DNA of 64,000 bases. Origin: Variibacter gotjawalensis. GTDB taxonomy: Bacteria > Pseudomonadota > Alphaproteobacteria > Rhizobiales > Xanthobacteraceae. The DNA is taken from the NCBI RefSeq assembly GCF_002355335.1, contig NZ_AP014946.1:62001-126000 (forward strand), given 5' to 3'. A program made the position numbers and the translations under genes. Below the pieces are notes generated by a model. The model was not told the DNA's origin. It was given only the letters and a program-made list of their open reading frames with translations, and made no database searches. Shown in pieces: positions 45,794-55,557 of this stretch (position 1 is its first letter; every line of letters begins with the position of its first letter).

Positions 45794-46093
45794 ATGCACA
45801 TAGCGGCAGCCTTTCTACTCCTCATTCTGATCTCCTTCGAAGTGGTTTCAGCAGGGAACGCACAAACATCGCAAGAGCAAATTTGTATGGCTGCTGCTGT
45901 AAGGGAGATCCCTCAGGGAGTTGCGATAGCTGATGTTCGAATGTCGTCGTCGACTTTGAAGCCGTCTGCAGACGCCCAAGACGGTATCGTCGAAATCGAA
46001 GTAAAATCGGGCAGCTTGCATACAACTCTTCAGTTCGGCTGCGTGCTGGAGAAAGCCCAACTGCCAAAAATCCGCGAACTAGAAGCGCAGTAG
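45794..46093 (+). CDS. Small secreted protein
   Basis: 99 residues. A signal (MHIAAAFLLLILISFEVVSAGNA) precedes a mature part with two Cys (EQICMAAAV, LQFGCVLE) that could form a disulfide, and DGIVEIEVKSGSL. GGGAAG precedes ATG 45794. Periplasmic, function unknown. Confidence 0.6.
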   Translation: MHIAAAFLLLILISFEVVSAGNAQTSQEQICMAAAVREIPQGVAIADVRMSSSTLKPSADAQDGIVEIEVKSGSLHTTLQFGCVLEKAQLPKIRELEAQ

Positions 46094-46329
46094 GTTTCTT
46101 TCCTAATAGGTCGATGCCTTGCCGACATGACCGTCACGGCATCAATCGGCGTCATGTAATATGTCAGTTATCCGTCGACCTATTTGGGCACGTCGGACAG
46201 ATATCAGAGTTGTCCGAAATGGGCCTAGCAGCCCGTTTGAGGGTTCCATTTCGCTTTCCCCGGCTTCGGCTCCAGGTAAACTTTCGGAGCCCGTCTCAGA
46301 TCTGTCTCAACAAGTTTGAGCCCGGGCTA

Positions 46330-46377
46330 GAGCCGAAGTATTAGAGCTTGGTCAAAGGTCTCGCGTCGCTTCGGCTC
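46330..46377 (+). repeat. GAGCCG-family hairpin repeat
   Basis: GAGCCGAAG pairs perfectly with CTTCGGCTC, then GTTTCATTTG. The surrounding 46094-46738 holds no supported gene. Confidence 0.6.
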
Positions 46378-46738
46378 GTTTCATTTGTTCACAAGGCCCC
46401 GTCAAAGAGATTGCCTTACGGGGCAGCGGTGGAAGGTCGTTGATCAGATGGTTGAATCTTGAGCGCACGCTGCTCTCGTTGCCGCCATGCATTCACTAAA
46501 AATAACGGCGAAGGCGCACGCTCTAACGCCCTCTTAGACTGGACGTCGTGCCAAAGCCTTCAGCACTAGTCACGTGGATTGTTTGTTTCCCACGGCAATT
46601 CTCGGAGCGGCGGCGTCGACTCTCGCGGATTCAATAGCGCGTATCGGTGCTTAACTTTTTGATTTAAAATTCAAGAGTCTTTGTAGCCGAAAATAATCGG
46701 GCACCTGTTAAACCTACAGTACATTGTTGGGTAGACCT

Positions 46739-47083
46739 ATGAAAAACACCATTGAAATCGCCACACGTTGCCTTCGATCTTTGGAACGGTGCAGGCACGA
46801 GCCAGCAACGATCAGTCGTGCGCTCATCGACATTGTCGAAGCTGATTTGCGGCCGAAAGGAAACGTCCAAGTTGAGCGCGTTGAGGCTTACGGTGCGGTA
46901 TGTGCACTGCGTTCTGCTCGAACGCTCGGCAATCCCACCGATGGCAAATTGGCCGAAGCCATATCTAAAGTCCAGGCATGGCTAAAGCTGATGGGTGGCC
47001 GCAGCACAAGCTCGAGGGAAACTGGACACGTATCACGCAGAAGCGCTGCTTCAGAGAGGGCTCAAGCGAGAGTCTCGCGCTAG
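46739..47083 (+). CDS. Hypothetical protein (114 aa)
   Basis: N-terminal helical region (MKNTIEIATRCLRSLERC, ALIDIVEADLRP), then VERVEAYGAVCALRSART and a Ser/Arg-rich tail. ATG 46739 has GGGTAG upstream. Not recognised. It converges on the RTX protein gene. Confidence 0.4.
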   Translation: MKNTIEIATRCLRSLERCRHEPATISRALIDIVEADLRPKGNVQVERVEAYGAVCALRSARTLGNPTDGKLAEAISKVQAWLKLMGGRSTSSRETGHVSRRSAASERAQARVSR

Positions 47084-47136
47084 TTTTTACCAATAATTGC
47101 GCGCCGAGCGGATCGAAGCCAGTAGGCGATGGCCGG

Positions 47137-50100
47137 TCAATAGATGATGTCCGAGTGATCTAACTTCCCAGTGACTCCAGTGACGTCAATCACCACGTTG
47201 GCGAATGATTTCCATGAAGGATCAGTGGCGCCCTGCGCCACAAGATAAGTTTCATTTCCGTAGCTAACCAGACCGAAGAACGCTTGTTCTAGCTGCTGCT
47301 CAGTGACGAACGTTGTCAGCGCACTGAAAAGATCCGCTCCTTGGATTGCTATCACTTCGCCGTTGTTGAGAACGATCGGCGTGTGATTTGCTGAGTTGAC
47401 GAGACCAAGCTGCGAAATGTCGATTTTATCACCGCCAGTACCGCCAAATCCTCCAAGATCGAGATCTGTGATCGTCAGCAGCGGCTTGCTGACCATATCT
47501 GTTCTGTCAGAAACGTCTAAAACGAACGTATCCTTCCCCCGACCACCACTAAGTGTGTCTGCAGCGTCGAATTGTCGACCTCCAGTTGAGAGGACATCAT
47601 CGCCCTCGCCACCTACGATAGATTGAGCGTGAACATTTCCACTAAGACGAAGGTTGCCGATGAAGGAGCTTCCATCCACGATCTTGATCGAAGGCGCTTG
47701 AACGTTAGAGAGGTCAAAATTTTGACCGATACTTCCTCCAGTTAGCTTCAGTGTTGTTGCATCGTCACTGTAAAAAGCAGACATCCCCGCAACCGTTTTA
47801 GTCGCGATTTCGTTAGCCGTGACATCAACAAACACCGTTGCGGCCCCAATCGTTGTTACCGCTCCCGCAAAGCGTCCAACCGCCTGGTCGAACCCTCCTA
47901 TTTGATCGCGCATACCTAGAGACAAGTGGATAGCCTGCTCGGACGCGTTCTGGCTCAAAGATGCCGTTACCGAGCCGCTGTCTAGAATAGCGATGTCGGC
48001 GTGATCCTGCGTTGCACCGAGATTGAGATAGAAGGCAGAAGCGGTGGACTTGTGAACGATGTTTTCTATGGATGCGAACTGTCCAGCGTCGAAAGTAAAA
48101 GTACTCTTTCCGTAAAATTCGAGAGTTTCGATGGATTTAAGCGACGCGGCAGAGCTCGCAGTTAAGTCGGCTGATACCGCGAGGGTGTCCGAGCCGCCGC
48201 CGCCATCCAAACCGTCACGGAAATCGAACCCGGCTCCGAAATCAAAGCGATCGTTTCCGGCACCACCCTGCACAACGACGGCTCTAGATTCGTCAAGCGC
48301 TATGGATAAACTGCCGGCTAGCTTCCCGGCATCGACACTCGTCGCGCCTTGCAGTGCGGACTGTATCGTCAACGAGCCCGAACCGGAGAAACTATAGGAG
48401 CGCGTCCAATTCGCCGCCTCGATGTCTCTACCTAGAAGCCCACTTGTGCTCGAATAAAGCGAGTTAAGATAATTGTGCCCTATCAGTCCTACTTCAAGTG
48501 ACTCGACGCCTTCGTTCAACGTCCCGCCGATGTTAACATCACCGAACTGTCCCGACGCCGCACTGCCGACATCCTGCAGATCGAGGTGGATTTTTGTGTC
48601 ACTGCCCGCAATTGCGGCGTCAGCAAAACGGAACAGAAAGTAGGTCGGTAGGTCCGTAGATACATTCTGCAACGCTAAATTTGCTGGCGCTTGAATCTCG
48701 ACCATTGAGAGAATGGCGCCTGCAGCAGCGCCGTTCACCGCTATGTTCTTTGCTCCTGTCGTCCCACTAAAATCAAATATTGAAGCGACAGCTGCGGAGA
48801 GGTTGATAGATTCAATCCCTGTGATTATCGGCCGTGTCGGGCTCAAAGAGCTCAACTGTGCATACAGGGCGCTGCCTTGTTGCCCATTGATCGTGTCATC
48901 CGACGAAAGAGTTTGCTTCCACACGCCATCAGAGAGTACGAGCGGTGCAACCACGAGGTTCGCCGTCACCTTTTCACTAGCGACACTTAAAAAAGATGCA
49001 GTGACCGCTGCGGTAGAAGAAGTCGCGGTAGCAAGGGCTGTGTGCAAACCGCCATTGCCTAATTTCTCCCAAGCCAGCGAAGCTTCGCCAAGCTTGAGGC
49101 CCCCCGAAGAAAAATCAGTGGTTTTCACCGCGTCAGAAGTTGCATTCTTTACGGCAATAGCACTTTGCTGATTCGATTTGGCATCTGCTGGTTCAGCGAC
49201 AATTTCACTAGCTTTCGAAAGAGCAGGCGCTGGCGCACTAGATCCTTTCGCAATACTACGCGCCGCCACATCTACGGAGAGCGCGTAGAACGCACTATCG
49301 GTCGCGATCCGTTCGATATGGCCAGGAGCCCACAGCGCCTCCTTTTGGACTAGCCCAGCGGATGGCGCGGGTAGGTCGTTAGACTTCTCTACAGCCGGCC
49401 CGCGGCCGGGCTGGGGAAATACGCCAACCCTAACGGGCGTGTCTTCGGCCGCTGAATGGCTATCAAAAGAGGACTCGGGAACGCGCGCTCTATCGACGAC
49501 AGTCGTCCAGTCAGCCGCAGACAGGTCGCTCGCGGGCTTCGAGAGCGATGCCAGTAGTCCGTGAAACGAGCTTACTTCGTTCGGCTGGCTAACATGCGCG
49601 GCAGCAAGACTGAACGAAAAAATGCTGATCCAAGCTAATGAGCCGACAGCTGTGTTTTGAGCCGATTGCTCGCGAGCAACCGCGCGATTGATTGCCTCTT
49701 TGACGCTGACGTCGCCCCCACTCTTGTTGCGTTCAGCCTCTGCCGCATCCGCTTTCGAGATGTTACCGAAGACGTCAGAAATTAAAACGGCGGATGCAAC
49801 GAATGCAGTGAGAACCGCGCTGGGTAAATAGATGACGTTAGTGGCTTTGTTCCGTGAAACACCGTTGTGGTCAGCCAGAATTTGATCTGTAATATTCCGC
49901 AGGCTGTTCCCGCGATACACTTTCTTGAACTGCGAGTTCACGACAACGATGGAGCCATCGAGACGCGCAATTTGAACCAATACGTCGCCCGTCTCGTCGT
50001 TCTCAAAAACCGCCCAAGGCTCTTCCTCGTCGGTTTTTCCGAAATTCAATGATACCGGCAGACCTGCATCGATTAGGAAGTGCAGGACGCGATAAAGATC

Positions 50101-50187
50101 GGCGGTATCTTGCGTCGACCACGGTTCCGGCAACGCACGCAAAGACGTGCTCGCACGACCAAAAAGGGAGACGATCCGTGCTGCCAA
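47137..50187 (-). CDS. RTX protein of the T1SS operon with N-terminal membrane segments
   Basis: 1016 residues. Residues 1-110 form a soluble domain (VLHFLIDAGLPVSLNFG, GDVLVQIARLDGSIVVVNS). Two hydrophobic segments lie at about 117-137 and 181-198. A long Ala/Ser-rich linker leads to a beta-rich region with RTX repeats near 640-675 (GGAGNDRFDFGAG, GGGGSDTLAVS) and 865-900 (GGEGDDVLSTGG, SGGRGKDTFVLD). The tail is KLDHSDIIY. The TTG start has GAGGTG upstream. It follows the MFP gene by 37 bp. The RTX end fits a type I substrate, but the membrane segments are unusual and suggest an inner-membrane-anchored or retained form. Confidence 0.82.
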   Translation of the reverse strand: MAARIVSLFGRASTSLRALPEPWSTQDTADLYRVLHFLIDAGLPVSLNFGKTDEEEPWAVFENDETGDVLVQIARLDGSIVVVNSQFKKVYRGNSLRNITDQILADHNGVSRNKATNVIYLPSAVLTAFVASAVLISDVFGNISKADAAEAERNKSGGDVSVKEAINRAVAREQSAQNTAVGSLAWISIFSFSLAAAHVSQPNEVSSFHGLLASLSKPASDLSAADWTTVVDRARVPESSFDSHSAAEDTPVRVGVFPQPGRGPAVEKSNDLPAPSAGLVQKEALWAPGHIERIATDSAFYALSVDVAARSIAKGSSAPAPALSKASEIVAEPADAKSNQQSAIAVKNATSDAVKTTDFSSGGLKLGEASLAWEKLGNGGLHTALATATSSTAAVTASFLSVASEKVTANLVVAPLVLSDGVWKQTLSSDDTINGQQGSALYAQLSSLSPTRPIITGIESINLSAAVASIFDFSGTTGAKNIAVNGAAAGAILSMVEIQAPANLALQNVSTDLPTYFLFRFADAAIAGSDTKIHLDLQDVGSAASGQFGDVNIGGTLNEGVESLEVGLIGHNYLNSLYSSTSGLLGRDIEAANWTRSYSFSGSGSLTIQSALQGATSVDAGKLAGSLSIALDESRAVVVQGGAGNDRFDFGAGFDFRDGLDGGGGSDTLAVSADLTASSAASLKSIETLEFYGKSTFTFDAGQFASIENIVHKSTASAFYLNLGATQDHADIAILDSGSVTASLSQNASEQAIHLSLGMRDQIGGFDQAVGRFAGAVTTIGAATVFVDVTANEIATKTVAGMSAFYSDDATTLKLTGGSIGQNFDLSNVQAPSIKIVDGSSFIGNLRLSGNVHAQSIVGGEGDDVLSTGGRQFDAADTLSGGRGKDTFVLDVSDRTDMVSKPLLTITDLDLGGFGGTGGDKIDISQLGLVNSANHTPIVLNNGEVIAIQGADLFSALTTFVTEQQLEQAFFGLVSYGNETYLVAQGATDPSWKSFANVVIDVTGVTGKLDHSDIIY

Positions 50188-50224
50188 GTTAACACCTCAA
50201 GGGGCTGAAACTACAGCCTGGCCT

Positions 50225-51538
50225 TTATTTCTCGCGGAATGTTCGCTCAAGTCGCCGTACCAGCGGTGCAGTAATGTACTTGAACACGGTGCGCTCGCCA
50301 AGCGCCACCATCACTTCCGCCGGCATTCCGGATCGAATACGGGTTCGGTATTCTTCGGGGATTTGAGCCCGATCTATCGACACGATTCCAAGATAGTAAG
50401 GCTGTTTTGTAGCCTCGTCGACAAGGCGATCGTGCGAGATCGACTGCAGCGTCCCGATCATCACCGGAATGATGCTCCCGTGAAATGAGGAAAAGCGTAT
50501 TTCCGCGCTTTGACCTGCAAAAACACCGTCGATATCGGTTGGCGAAAACTGGGCACTGATTACTAGCGGTTCGTCCTGCGGAACAATGTCCAGCAAAGGC
50601 TCACCAGAACGTAGCACCTGTCCAAGGGTGAAAACTTTTAAGTTTTGCACTGTGCCCGAACGAGGTGCGCGGATTTCGACTCGCTTTAAGACATCCCGAG
50701 CCACAGATAGCTTTTCGCCGAGGTCGGACACTTTTTGCCGGACGTCGACGAGCTGCGCAGCGACGTCCTCTTGAAACTTCTGCCAAAGCTGCTGAATTTG
50801 AATCTTGGTTTCGCCAAGCTGTGCTTCGGCCTTGGCGATGTCGGAAATTGCGCGACCGATAATGCCGTCGAGGCGTGCACGCTCGCGTTCTAGCGAGTAT
50901 AGCCGCGAGATGGGGATCAGATTTTTCGCGGCTAGATCACGTACACCAACCAATTCTTTATTGATGAACTGAACCTGCTCTTCGGCCGACTCTTGCTCTT
51001 TTCTTGTGCCCGAAATCTGCGTGTTGAGCTGTTCAATGCGCGAATTCAACACGCTTATCTGGCCGTCGATGGAGGCCCGCCGCTCGACAAACTGCGACTC
51101 CTGATCAGCCATGACGTTCTTCAGGTGCTGAAGCGAAGTCTCGGCCTCTTGCTTGAGATCTGCCGGCCATTCGATCTTAGCCGCTCGAGAACGTTCTGCC
51201 AGCAATCGAGCCTCAATCGCGCGCGCTGAGAAATATTGAAAAGCGAGTGTGCCGGAATTGGCCTCTGCCTGCGTCTTTTCAAGCCGTAGCAACACTTGTT
51301 GCTCACTAACGACATCGCCTTCTTTGACAAAGATCTCTCGTACTATTCCGCCTTCATAATGCTGAACCGTTTTACGATTTGTCTCGATGGAGACGACGCC
51401 TTGCGCGATGGAAGCTTGGTCAATGTTGGTGACAGCTGCCCAACCGCCAGCAATCCCGAAGATAGCGAAGATTAGAGAGTAGCCGGCAATGGCAACGCCG
51501 CGCCATTCAGAAGAGGCTTTGGGTTTAGTTTCAGTCAT
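50225..51538 (-). CDS. Type I secretion membrane fusion protein (HlyD/PrtE type)
   Basis: 437 residues. One N-terminal membrane helix (about 16-36), a lipoyl-like half (SIETNRKTVQHYEGGIVREIFVKEGDVV), a long coiled coil (about 90-270) and a beta domain (EIRAPRSGTVQNLKVFTLG, GMPAEVMVALGERT). It links the ABC exporter to a TolC-like outer-membrane channel, which is not in the window. The ATG overlaps the ABC stop by four bases. Confidence 0.93.
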   Translation of the reverse strand: MTETKPKASSEWRGVAIAGYSLIFAIFGIAGGWAAVTNIDQASIAQGVVSIETNRKTVQHYEGGIVREIFVKEGDVVSEQQVLLRLEKTQAEANSGTLAFQYFSARAIEARLLAERSRAAKIEWPADLKQEAETSLQHLKNVMADQESQFVERRASIDGQISVLNSRIEQLNTQISGTRKEQESAEEQVQFINKELVGVRDLAAKNLIPISRLYSLERERARLDGIIGRAISDIAKAEAQLGETKIQIQQLWQKFQEDVAAQLVDVRQKVSDLGEKLSVARDVLKRVEIRAPRSGTVQNLKVFTLGQVLRSGEPLLDIVPQDEPLVISAQFSPTDIDGVFAGQSAEIRFSSFHGSIIPVMIGTLQSISHDRLVDEATKQPYYLGIVSIDRAQIPEEYRTRIRSGMPAEVMVALGERTVFKYITAPLVRRLERTFREK

Positions 51539-53289
51539 TGTGCAGCTCCGGTGGCCGCGGTTGGCTGCGGCGGTGCTTGCGGTGTTTGGCTCACAACCTT
51601 TGGTCCGGCGATTTTGCTAAGAACTTGCTCGCGGTCACCGAACATCTGAACAGTGCCGCCGTTCATCAAAAGAATCTTGTCGACGACCGCGAGAATATTG
51701 ATCTTGTGGGTGATAGTGACGACGGTCATTTTTAGTTGTTTGGCGCGTTGAAGAGCTCGCAAAAGAGCCTCCTCCCCGGCTGCATCAAGATTCGCATTTG
51801 GTTCGTCGAGAACCACAAGACTCGGCTTTCCGTAGAATGCTCTCGCCAAACCGATCCGTTGCCGCTGTCCGCCGGACAAGATCGCACCGCCTTCTCCGAT
51901 CTGCGAATTGTACCCGTTGGGCAACTGCTGGATGAGCTCATGGCAGCCAGCTAGAGTTGCAGCTTCGAAGAGAGCTGCTTCATCGATTTCCTGGAACCGA
52001 GCAATATTCTGAGCGACTGTGCCCGAAAAAAGTTCAATGTCTTGCGGCAGATAGCCGATGTGTTTGCCGAGGAGCTGAGGATCCCAATGCGATAGATCAG
52101 ACCCGTCGAGCCTGACCGCGCCCGAAGCAATCGGCCATACTCCGACCAATACACGAGCAAGACTCGACTTACCTGCAGCACTTGGCCCAATCACAGCAAG
52201 AAGTTCACCGGCCTGGATACCGAACGAAACACCCTGCAAAATTGGTTTTGGCTGACCGGGTGCTCCGGCTAGGATACGATCAACGAAAACCGACCCAGCC
52301 GGCCGAGGCAGCGCTATTTTGGTCTCCGCATCAGCGCCAAGCGAAAACAGCATAGACAATCGAGCTGCCGCGCTTCTAGCAGCGACAAACCCCTTCCAGC
52401 TCGCAACCGCAAGCTCAATCGGGGCAAGAGCGCGACCAATGATGATCGAAGCAGCGATCATGGCGCCAGGCGAAGCTTCTCTTTCGATGACGAGGTATGC
52501 ACCAGTACCCAAGATCACTATCTGGATGAATGTTCGAAAAAATTTCGTGGACGAGAGAATGACGCTACCGCGATCCGACGCTCTCGCCTGCCAGGCAAGA
52601 TGAGTCGAATGATGATCGAGCCAGCGCGTCCGAAGCGCCTGCAACATGCCCATCGCCTGCAGAACTTCAGTATTTCTGAATGTCGCGTCGGCGTTATTCG
52701 CCGCCGCCATAGAGGCTTGGGCAGCGTTATTCAAAATCTTCTTAGTGATGAATTCGTTTAAGATCGAAAGCCCAAAGATAATTACGCTGGCGCCGAGGCC
52801 GATAAAGCCGAAATAAGGGTGAAGAATGAAAGCAGCACCGATAAAGACTGGAAACCACGGAGCATCGCACAACGCGAGCATGCCCTGCCCCGTAACAAAC
52901 TCGCGAAGGGTATCAATGTCCTTCAAGCACTGTTTGTGTTGGCTCCCTGGCTGACGAAGGTTGCCGCGGTGAACTGCGTCGAATACCGGTTGAGCGATTT
53001 TTTCATCGAACAGGATACCTGCGCGGATGAGGACGCGTGATCGCATTCCTTCAAGACCAGCGTATACCGCCAGAAGAAGCCCGGCTAGTATTGTAATACC
53101 GATCAGAGTTGTAATGCTGCGACTTGCGAGTACTCTTTCGTACACTTGGAGCATGTACAGTGGACTGACCAACATCAAAATGTTGATGAAAAAGCTGAAA
53201 ACCAAGACAGTAACAAACGCAGGCGCAGTCGCCTTCACGCTTGTAGCTAGCGCACTTGGCGCCCGCGAACCACGAGGTCTATTTGCCAT
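51535..53289 (-). CDS. Type I secretion ABC permease/ATPase (PrtD type)
   Basis: 584 residues. The six-helix membrane domain is at about 20-300 without a C39 peptidase domain. The ATPase has Walker A (GPSAAGKSS), signature LSGGQRQRIGLARAF, Walker B (LVVLDEPNANLD) and a switch His (ITHK). This subfamily exports RTX proteases, lipases and S-layer proteins with uncleaved C-terminal signals, as RsaD does in Caulobacter. First gene of the ABC-MFP-RTX operon, divergent from the perosamine genes. It is the only T1SS in the window and probably serves several substrates here. Confidence 0.95.
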   Translation of the reverse strand: MANRPRGSRAPSALATSVKATAPAFVTVLVFSFFINILMLVSPLYMLQVYERVLASRSITTLIGITILAGLLLAVYAGLEGMRSRVLIRAGILFDEKIAQPVFDAVHRGNLRQPGSQHKQCLKDIDTLREFVTGQGMLALCDAPWFPVFIGAAFILHPYFGFIGLGASVIIFGLSILNEFITKKILNNAAQASMAAANNADATFRNTEVLQAMGMLQALRTRWLDHHSTHLAWQARASDRGSVILSSTKFFRTFIQIVILGTGAYLVIEREASPGAMIAASIIIGRALAPIELAVASWKGFVAARSAAARLSMLFSLGADAETKIALPRPAGSVFVDRILAGAPGQPKPILQGVSFGIQAGELLAVIGPSAAGKSSLARVLVGVWPIASGAVRLDGSDLSHWDPQLLGKHIGYLPQDIELFSGTVAQNIARFQEIDEAALFEAATLAGCHELIQQLPNGYNSQIGEGGAILSGGQRQRIGLARAFYGKPSLVVLDEPNANLDAAGEEALLRALQRAKQLKMTVVTITHKINILAVVDKILLMNGGTVQMFGDREQVLSKIAGPKVVSQTPQAPPQPTAATGAAQ

Positions 53290-53626
53290 TTTGATTCCGC
53301 ATGTCGTTGAGCAGAGGGCCCTCTCTGCACTCAGAAGCAGCTAAGTTACCAGAAACGCTGGCATTCCGCGATCTTTTTGTGATTACATCTTTGTAAGTCG
53401 CAGAAAATCGCGCTCATGTAATGCCTAACCAAGCATCATGCGTTTCCCAGGGACGGGCTTCTATCACGTAAATCGCGGCTGTGAAGGTAATGCTGAAAAA
53501 TTGCGGACGCTGGTCCGACATCACTTGTGGCAGATGATGAGCTCCTCCGATCGGAGGTCGCTTGACCGATCGAGCGAGTACCGCTAGCCGAGGATTAACC
53601 GGCGCCACCATCCCTTCGGAGCATCG
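53290..53626. other. Divergent control region between T1SS and perosamine genes
   Basis: No supported gene. It must hold promoters for both directions. I cannot fix them by eye. CGGAG before ATG 53627 serves as RBS. Confidence 0.45.
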
Positions 53627-54769
53627 ATGACCAAACTGCCATCTAGAACAAGCGAGACGGCAGAAGCCGTCCGCTCGTTCATTCCGGTCTACGAACCGAG
53701 CATCGGCAGCCTCGAGAAGGAGTACGTCAACGATTGCTTAGATACATCGTGGATCTCGTCGATCGGAAAGTACGTCGAACGCTTCGAAAGCGAAATCGCG
53801 GCGATCACAAATTCTAAATATGCAGTTGCGGTGACGAACGGGACCGTCGCTTTGCATTTGGCGCACCATTGTCTCGGCCTACAACCGGGCGACGAAATCA
53901 TCGTGCCTACCTTTACTTATGTAGCCTCCGTGAACACGATTGCGCAAACTGGCGCAAAGCCGGTTTTCGTCGAGTGTCGTAATAGCGATTGGTTGCTCGA
54001 CCCCGATGACGTGCGAGCAAAAATAACGCCGCGCACTAAAGGGATTGTACCGGTCCATTTATATGGTGCGGTATGCGCTATGTCAGAAATAATGGCGATC
54101 GCAAAAGAGCACGAACTCTACGTTGTTGAAGATTGCGCCGAATCTCTTGGTTCTACGATTGACGGCAAACCCGCGGGCTCGTTCGGCCACTGTGCGACGT
54201 TTAGTTTCTTCGGTAACAAGACGATCACGACCGGCGAAGGCGGTATGGTGACAACCAACGACGACGAACTGGCTGAGCATCTGCGTCTGAGCAAAGGCCA
54301 AGGACAGGATCCAAACCGCCGCTATTGGCACGATCGCGTTGGCTTCAATTATCGGCTCACCAACATCGCGGCAGCCATAGGATGCGCCCAGCTGGTCCGG
54401 CTAAGCGATATCTTGGTGAGAAAAGCAGAGATTGCAGCGCTGTATCGAAAGTTATTGTCGAATCAGCCCGTCGAATTTCAAAAAATTGCAGCGAATGTGG
54501 TCAGCTCCAATTGGATGTTCAGTCTGCTTTTGCCTGAAGGAGCGGATCGCGAAGTCATCATGGCAACTATGAAAGACCGTGGTGTTGATACGAGACCGGT
54601 GTTTCACTGCAGCCATACGATGCCAATGTATTTTGATCGCGACGCCCCGTCTTTCCCAGTTTCGGAAAAGATATCCGCTCGGGGGATTAACCTTCCTTCT
54701 TATCCGACAATGACAGACGAAATGGTCGCGCGCGTTTGTGAGACCCTTATCGACGCAATCCACCGGTGA
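53627..54769 (+). CDS. perA: GDP-perosamine synthase-like aminotransferase
   Basis: 380 residues, DegT/DnrJ/EryC1 family. It has IPVYEPSIGSLEKEYVNDCLDTSWISSIGKYVE-type N-terminus, VTNGTVALHLA, VVEDCAESLG and the PLP lysine motif SFFGNKTITTGEGGM (Lys near 187). YWHDRVGFNYRLTNIAAAIG matches perosamine synthases (PerA/RfbE). The reaction is amination of GDP-4-keto-6-deoxymannose to GDP-perosamine with glutamate. The substrate would come from Gmd at the right edge of the window. It is divergent from the T1SS operon and five bases upstream of the acetyltransferase gene. Confidence 0.88.
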   Translation: MTKLPSRTSETAEAVRSFIPVYEPSIGSLEKEYVNDCLDTSWISSIGKYVERFESEIAAITNSKYAVAVTNGTVALHLAHHCLGLQPGDEIIVPTFTYVASVNTIAQTGAKPVFVECRNSDWLLDPDDVRAKITPRTKGIVPVHLYGAVCAMSEIMAIAKEHELYVVEDCAESLGSTIDGKPAGSFGHCATFSFFGNKTITTGEGGMVTTNDDELAEHLRLSKGQGQDPNRRYWHDRVGFNYRLTNIAAAIGCAQLVRLSDILVRKAEIAALYRKLLSNQPVEFQKIAANVVSSNWMFSLLLPEGADREVIMATMKDRGVDTRPVFHCSHTMPMYFDRDAPSFPVSEKISARGINLPSYPTMTDEMVARVCETLIDAIHR

Positions 54770-54773
54770 ACGA

Positions 54774-55427
54774 GTGTCGTTGAGCCGGGCACGCGAATTG
54801 CGAAGACTGTGCATCGTCGGCGCGGGCGGTCACGCCAAGGTTGTCATCGATGTAGCGAGGAAGGCAGGTTGGACGCCAGTCGCTGCGTTTGATCCTGGCG
54901 GTACGCGAGGTGTCGGTGGTGTGCCTGTCGTCGGATCTGATGAAGCGCTTCCCGATTATTGGGCGAGAGGATTGGCTGATGGCGTCATGATTGCGATCGG
55001 CAACAACCAGTTGCGAAAAAAGCTCAGCGACCGGGTGCGATCTTTAGGAATGGCAACACCGTCGATTTTTCACCCGACGAGCGTTATCTCGCAAACCGCA
55101 AAAATCGGACAAGGCGTTGTCGTAATGGCAAATGCGGTTGTCAATGCCGATGCCTTTATTGGCGATGACTGTATTCTAAATACGGGGTCGATTGTTGAGC
55201 ACGACTGCGCGATCGGTCATGCTACACACATTGCTCCGCGCTCGGTGCTTGGCGGAAACTGCCGAGTAGGTGCGCTAACATTGTTCGGCATCGGGTCGAG
55301 CGCGCGACCTGGCGCAGAAATTGGATGCCATGCGGTAGTGGGTGCGGGATCAGTAGTGATCGGAATTGTTCCGGATGGAGCCGTTTTCGCCGGCAATCCT
55401 GCTAAGAACCTCCGCCCGGTCGCTTAA
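54774..55427 (+). CDS. perB: PglD/NeuD-family acetyltransferase, PerB-like
   Basis: About 217 residues. An N-terminal nucleotide-sugar binding part (LCIVGAGGHAKVVIDVA) is followed by a left-handed beta helix of hexapeptide repeats (TAKIGQGVVVMANAVV, DDCILNTGSIVEHDCAIG). The His in EHDC is the likely base. The end VFAGNPAKNL is typical. Next to a perosamine synthase, it most likely makes GDP-N-acetylperosamine from acetyl-CoA. GTG 54774 is taken; GTG 54738 overlaps perA. Confidence 0.82.
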   Translation: MSLSRARELRRLCIVGAGGHAKVVIDVARKAGWTPVAAFDPGGTRGVGGVPVVGSDEALPDYWARGLADGVMIAIGNNQLRKKLSDRVRSLGMATPSIFHPTSVISQTAKIGQGVVVMANAVVNADAFIGDDCILNTGSIVEHDCAIGHATHIAPRSVLGGNCRVGALTLFGIGSSARPGAEIGCHAVVGAGSVVIGIVPDGAVFAGNPAKNLRPVA

Positions 55428-55557
55428 GCTTTCGGTGGCTATTGCCGCACGCTGCGTACCCGATGGATCAAATTTTTTGCTGCTTTCCGTTGCGCGCGAC
55501 CACCGCCGCAAGATCATCTGTCTGCATCATTCTTTCAGCAACCTCGACGAGCGCAAG

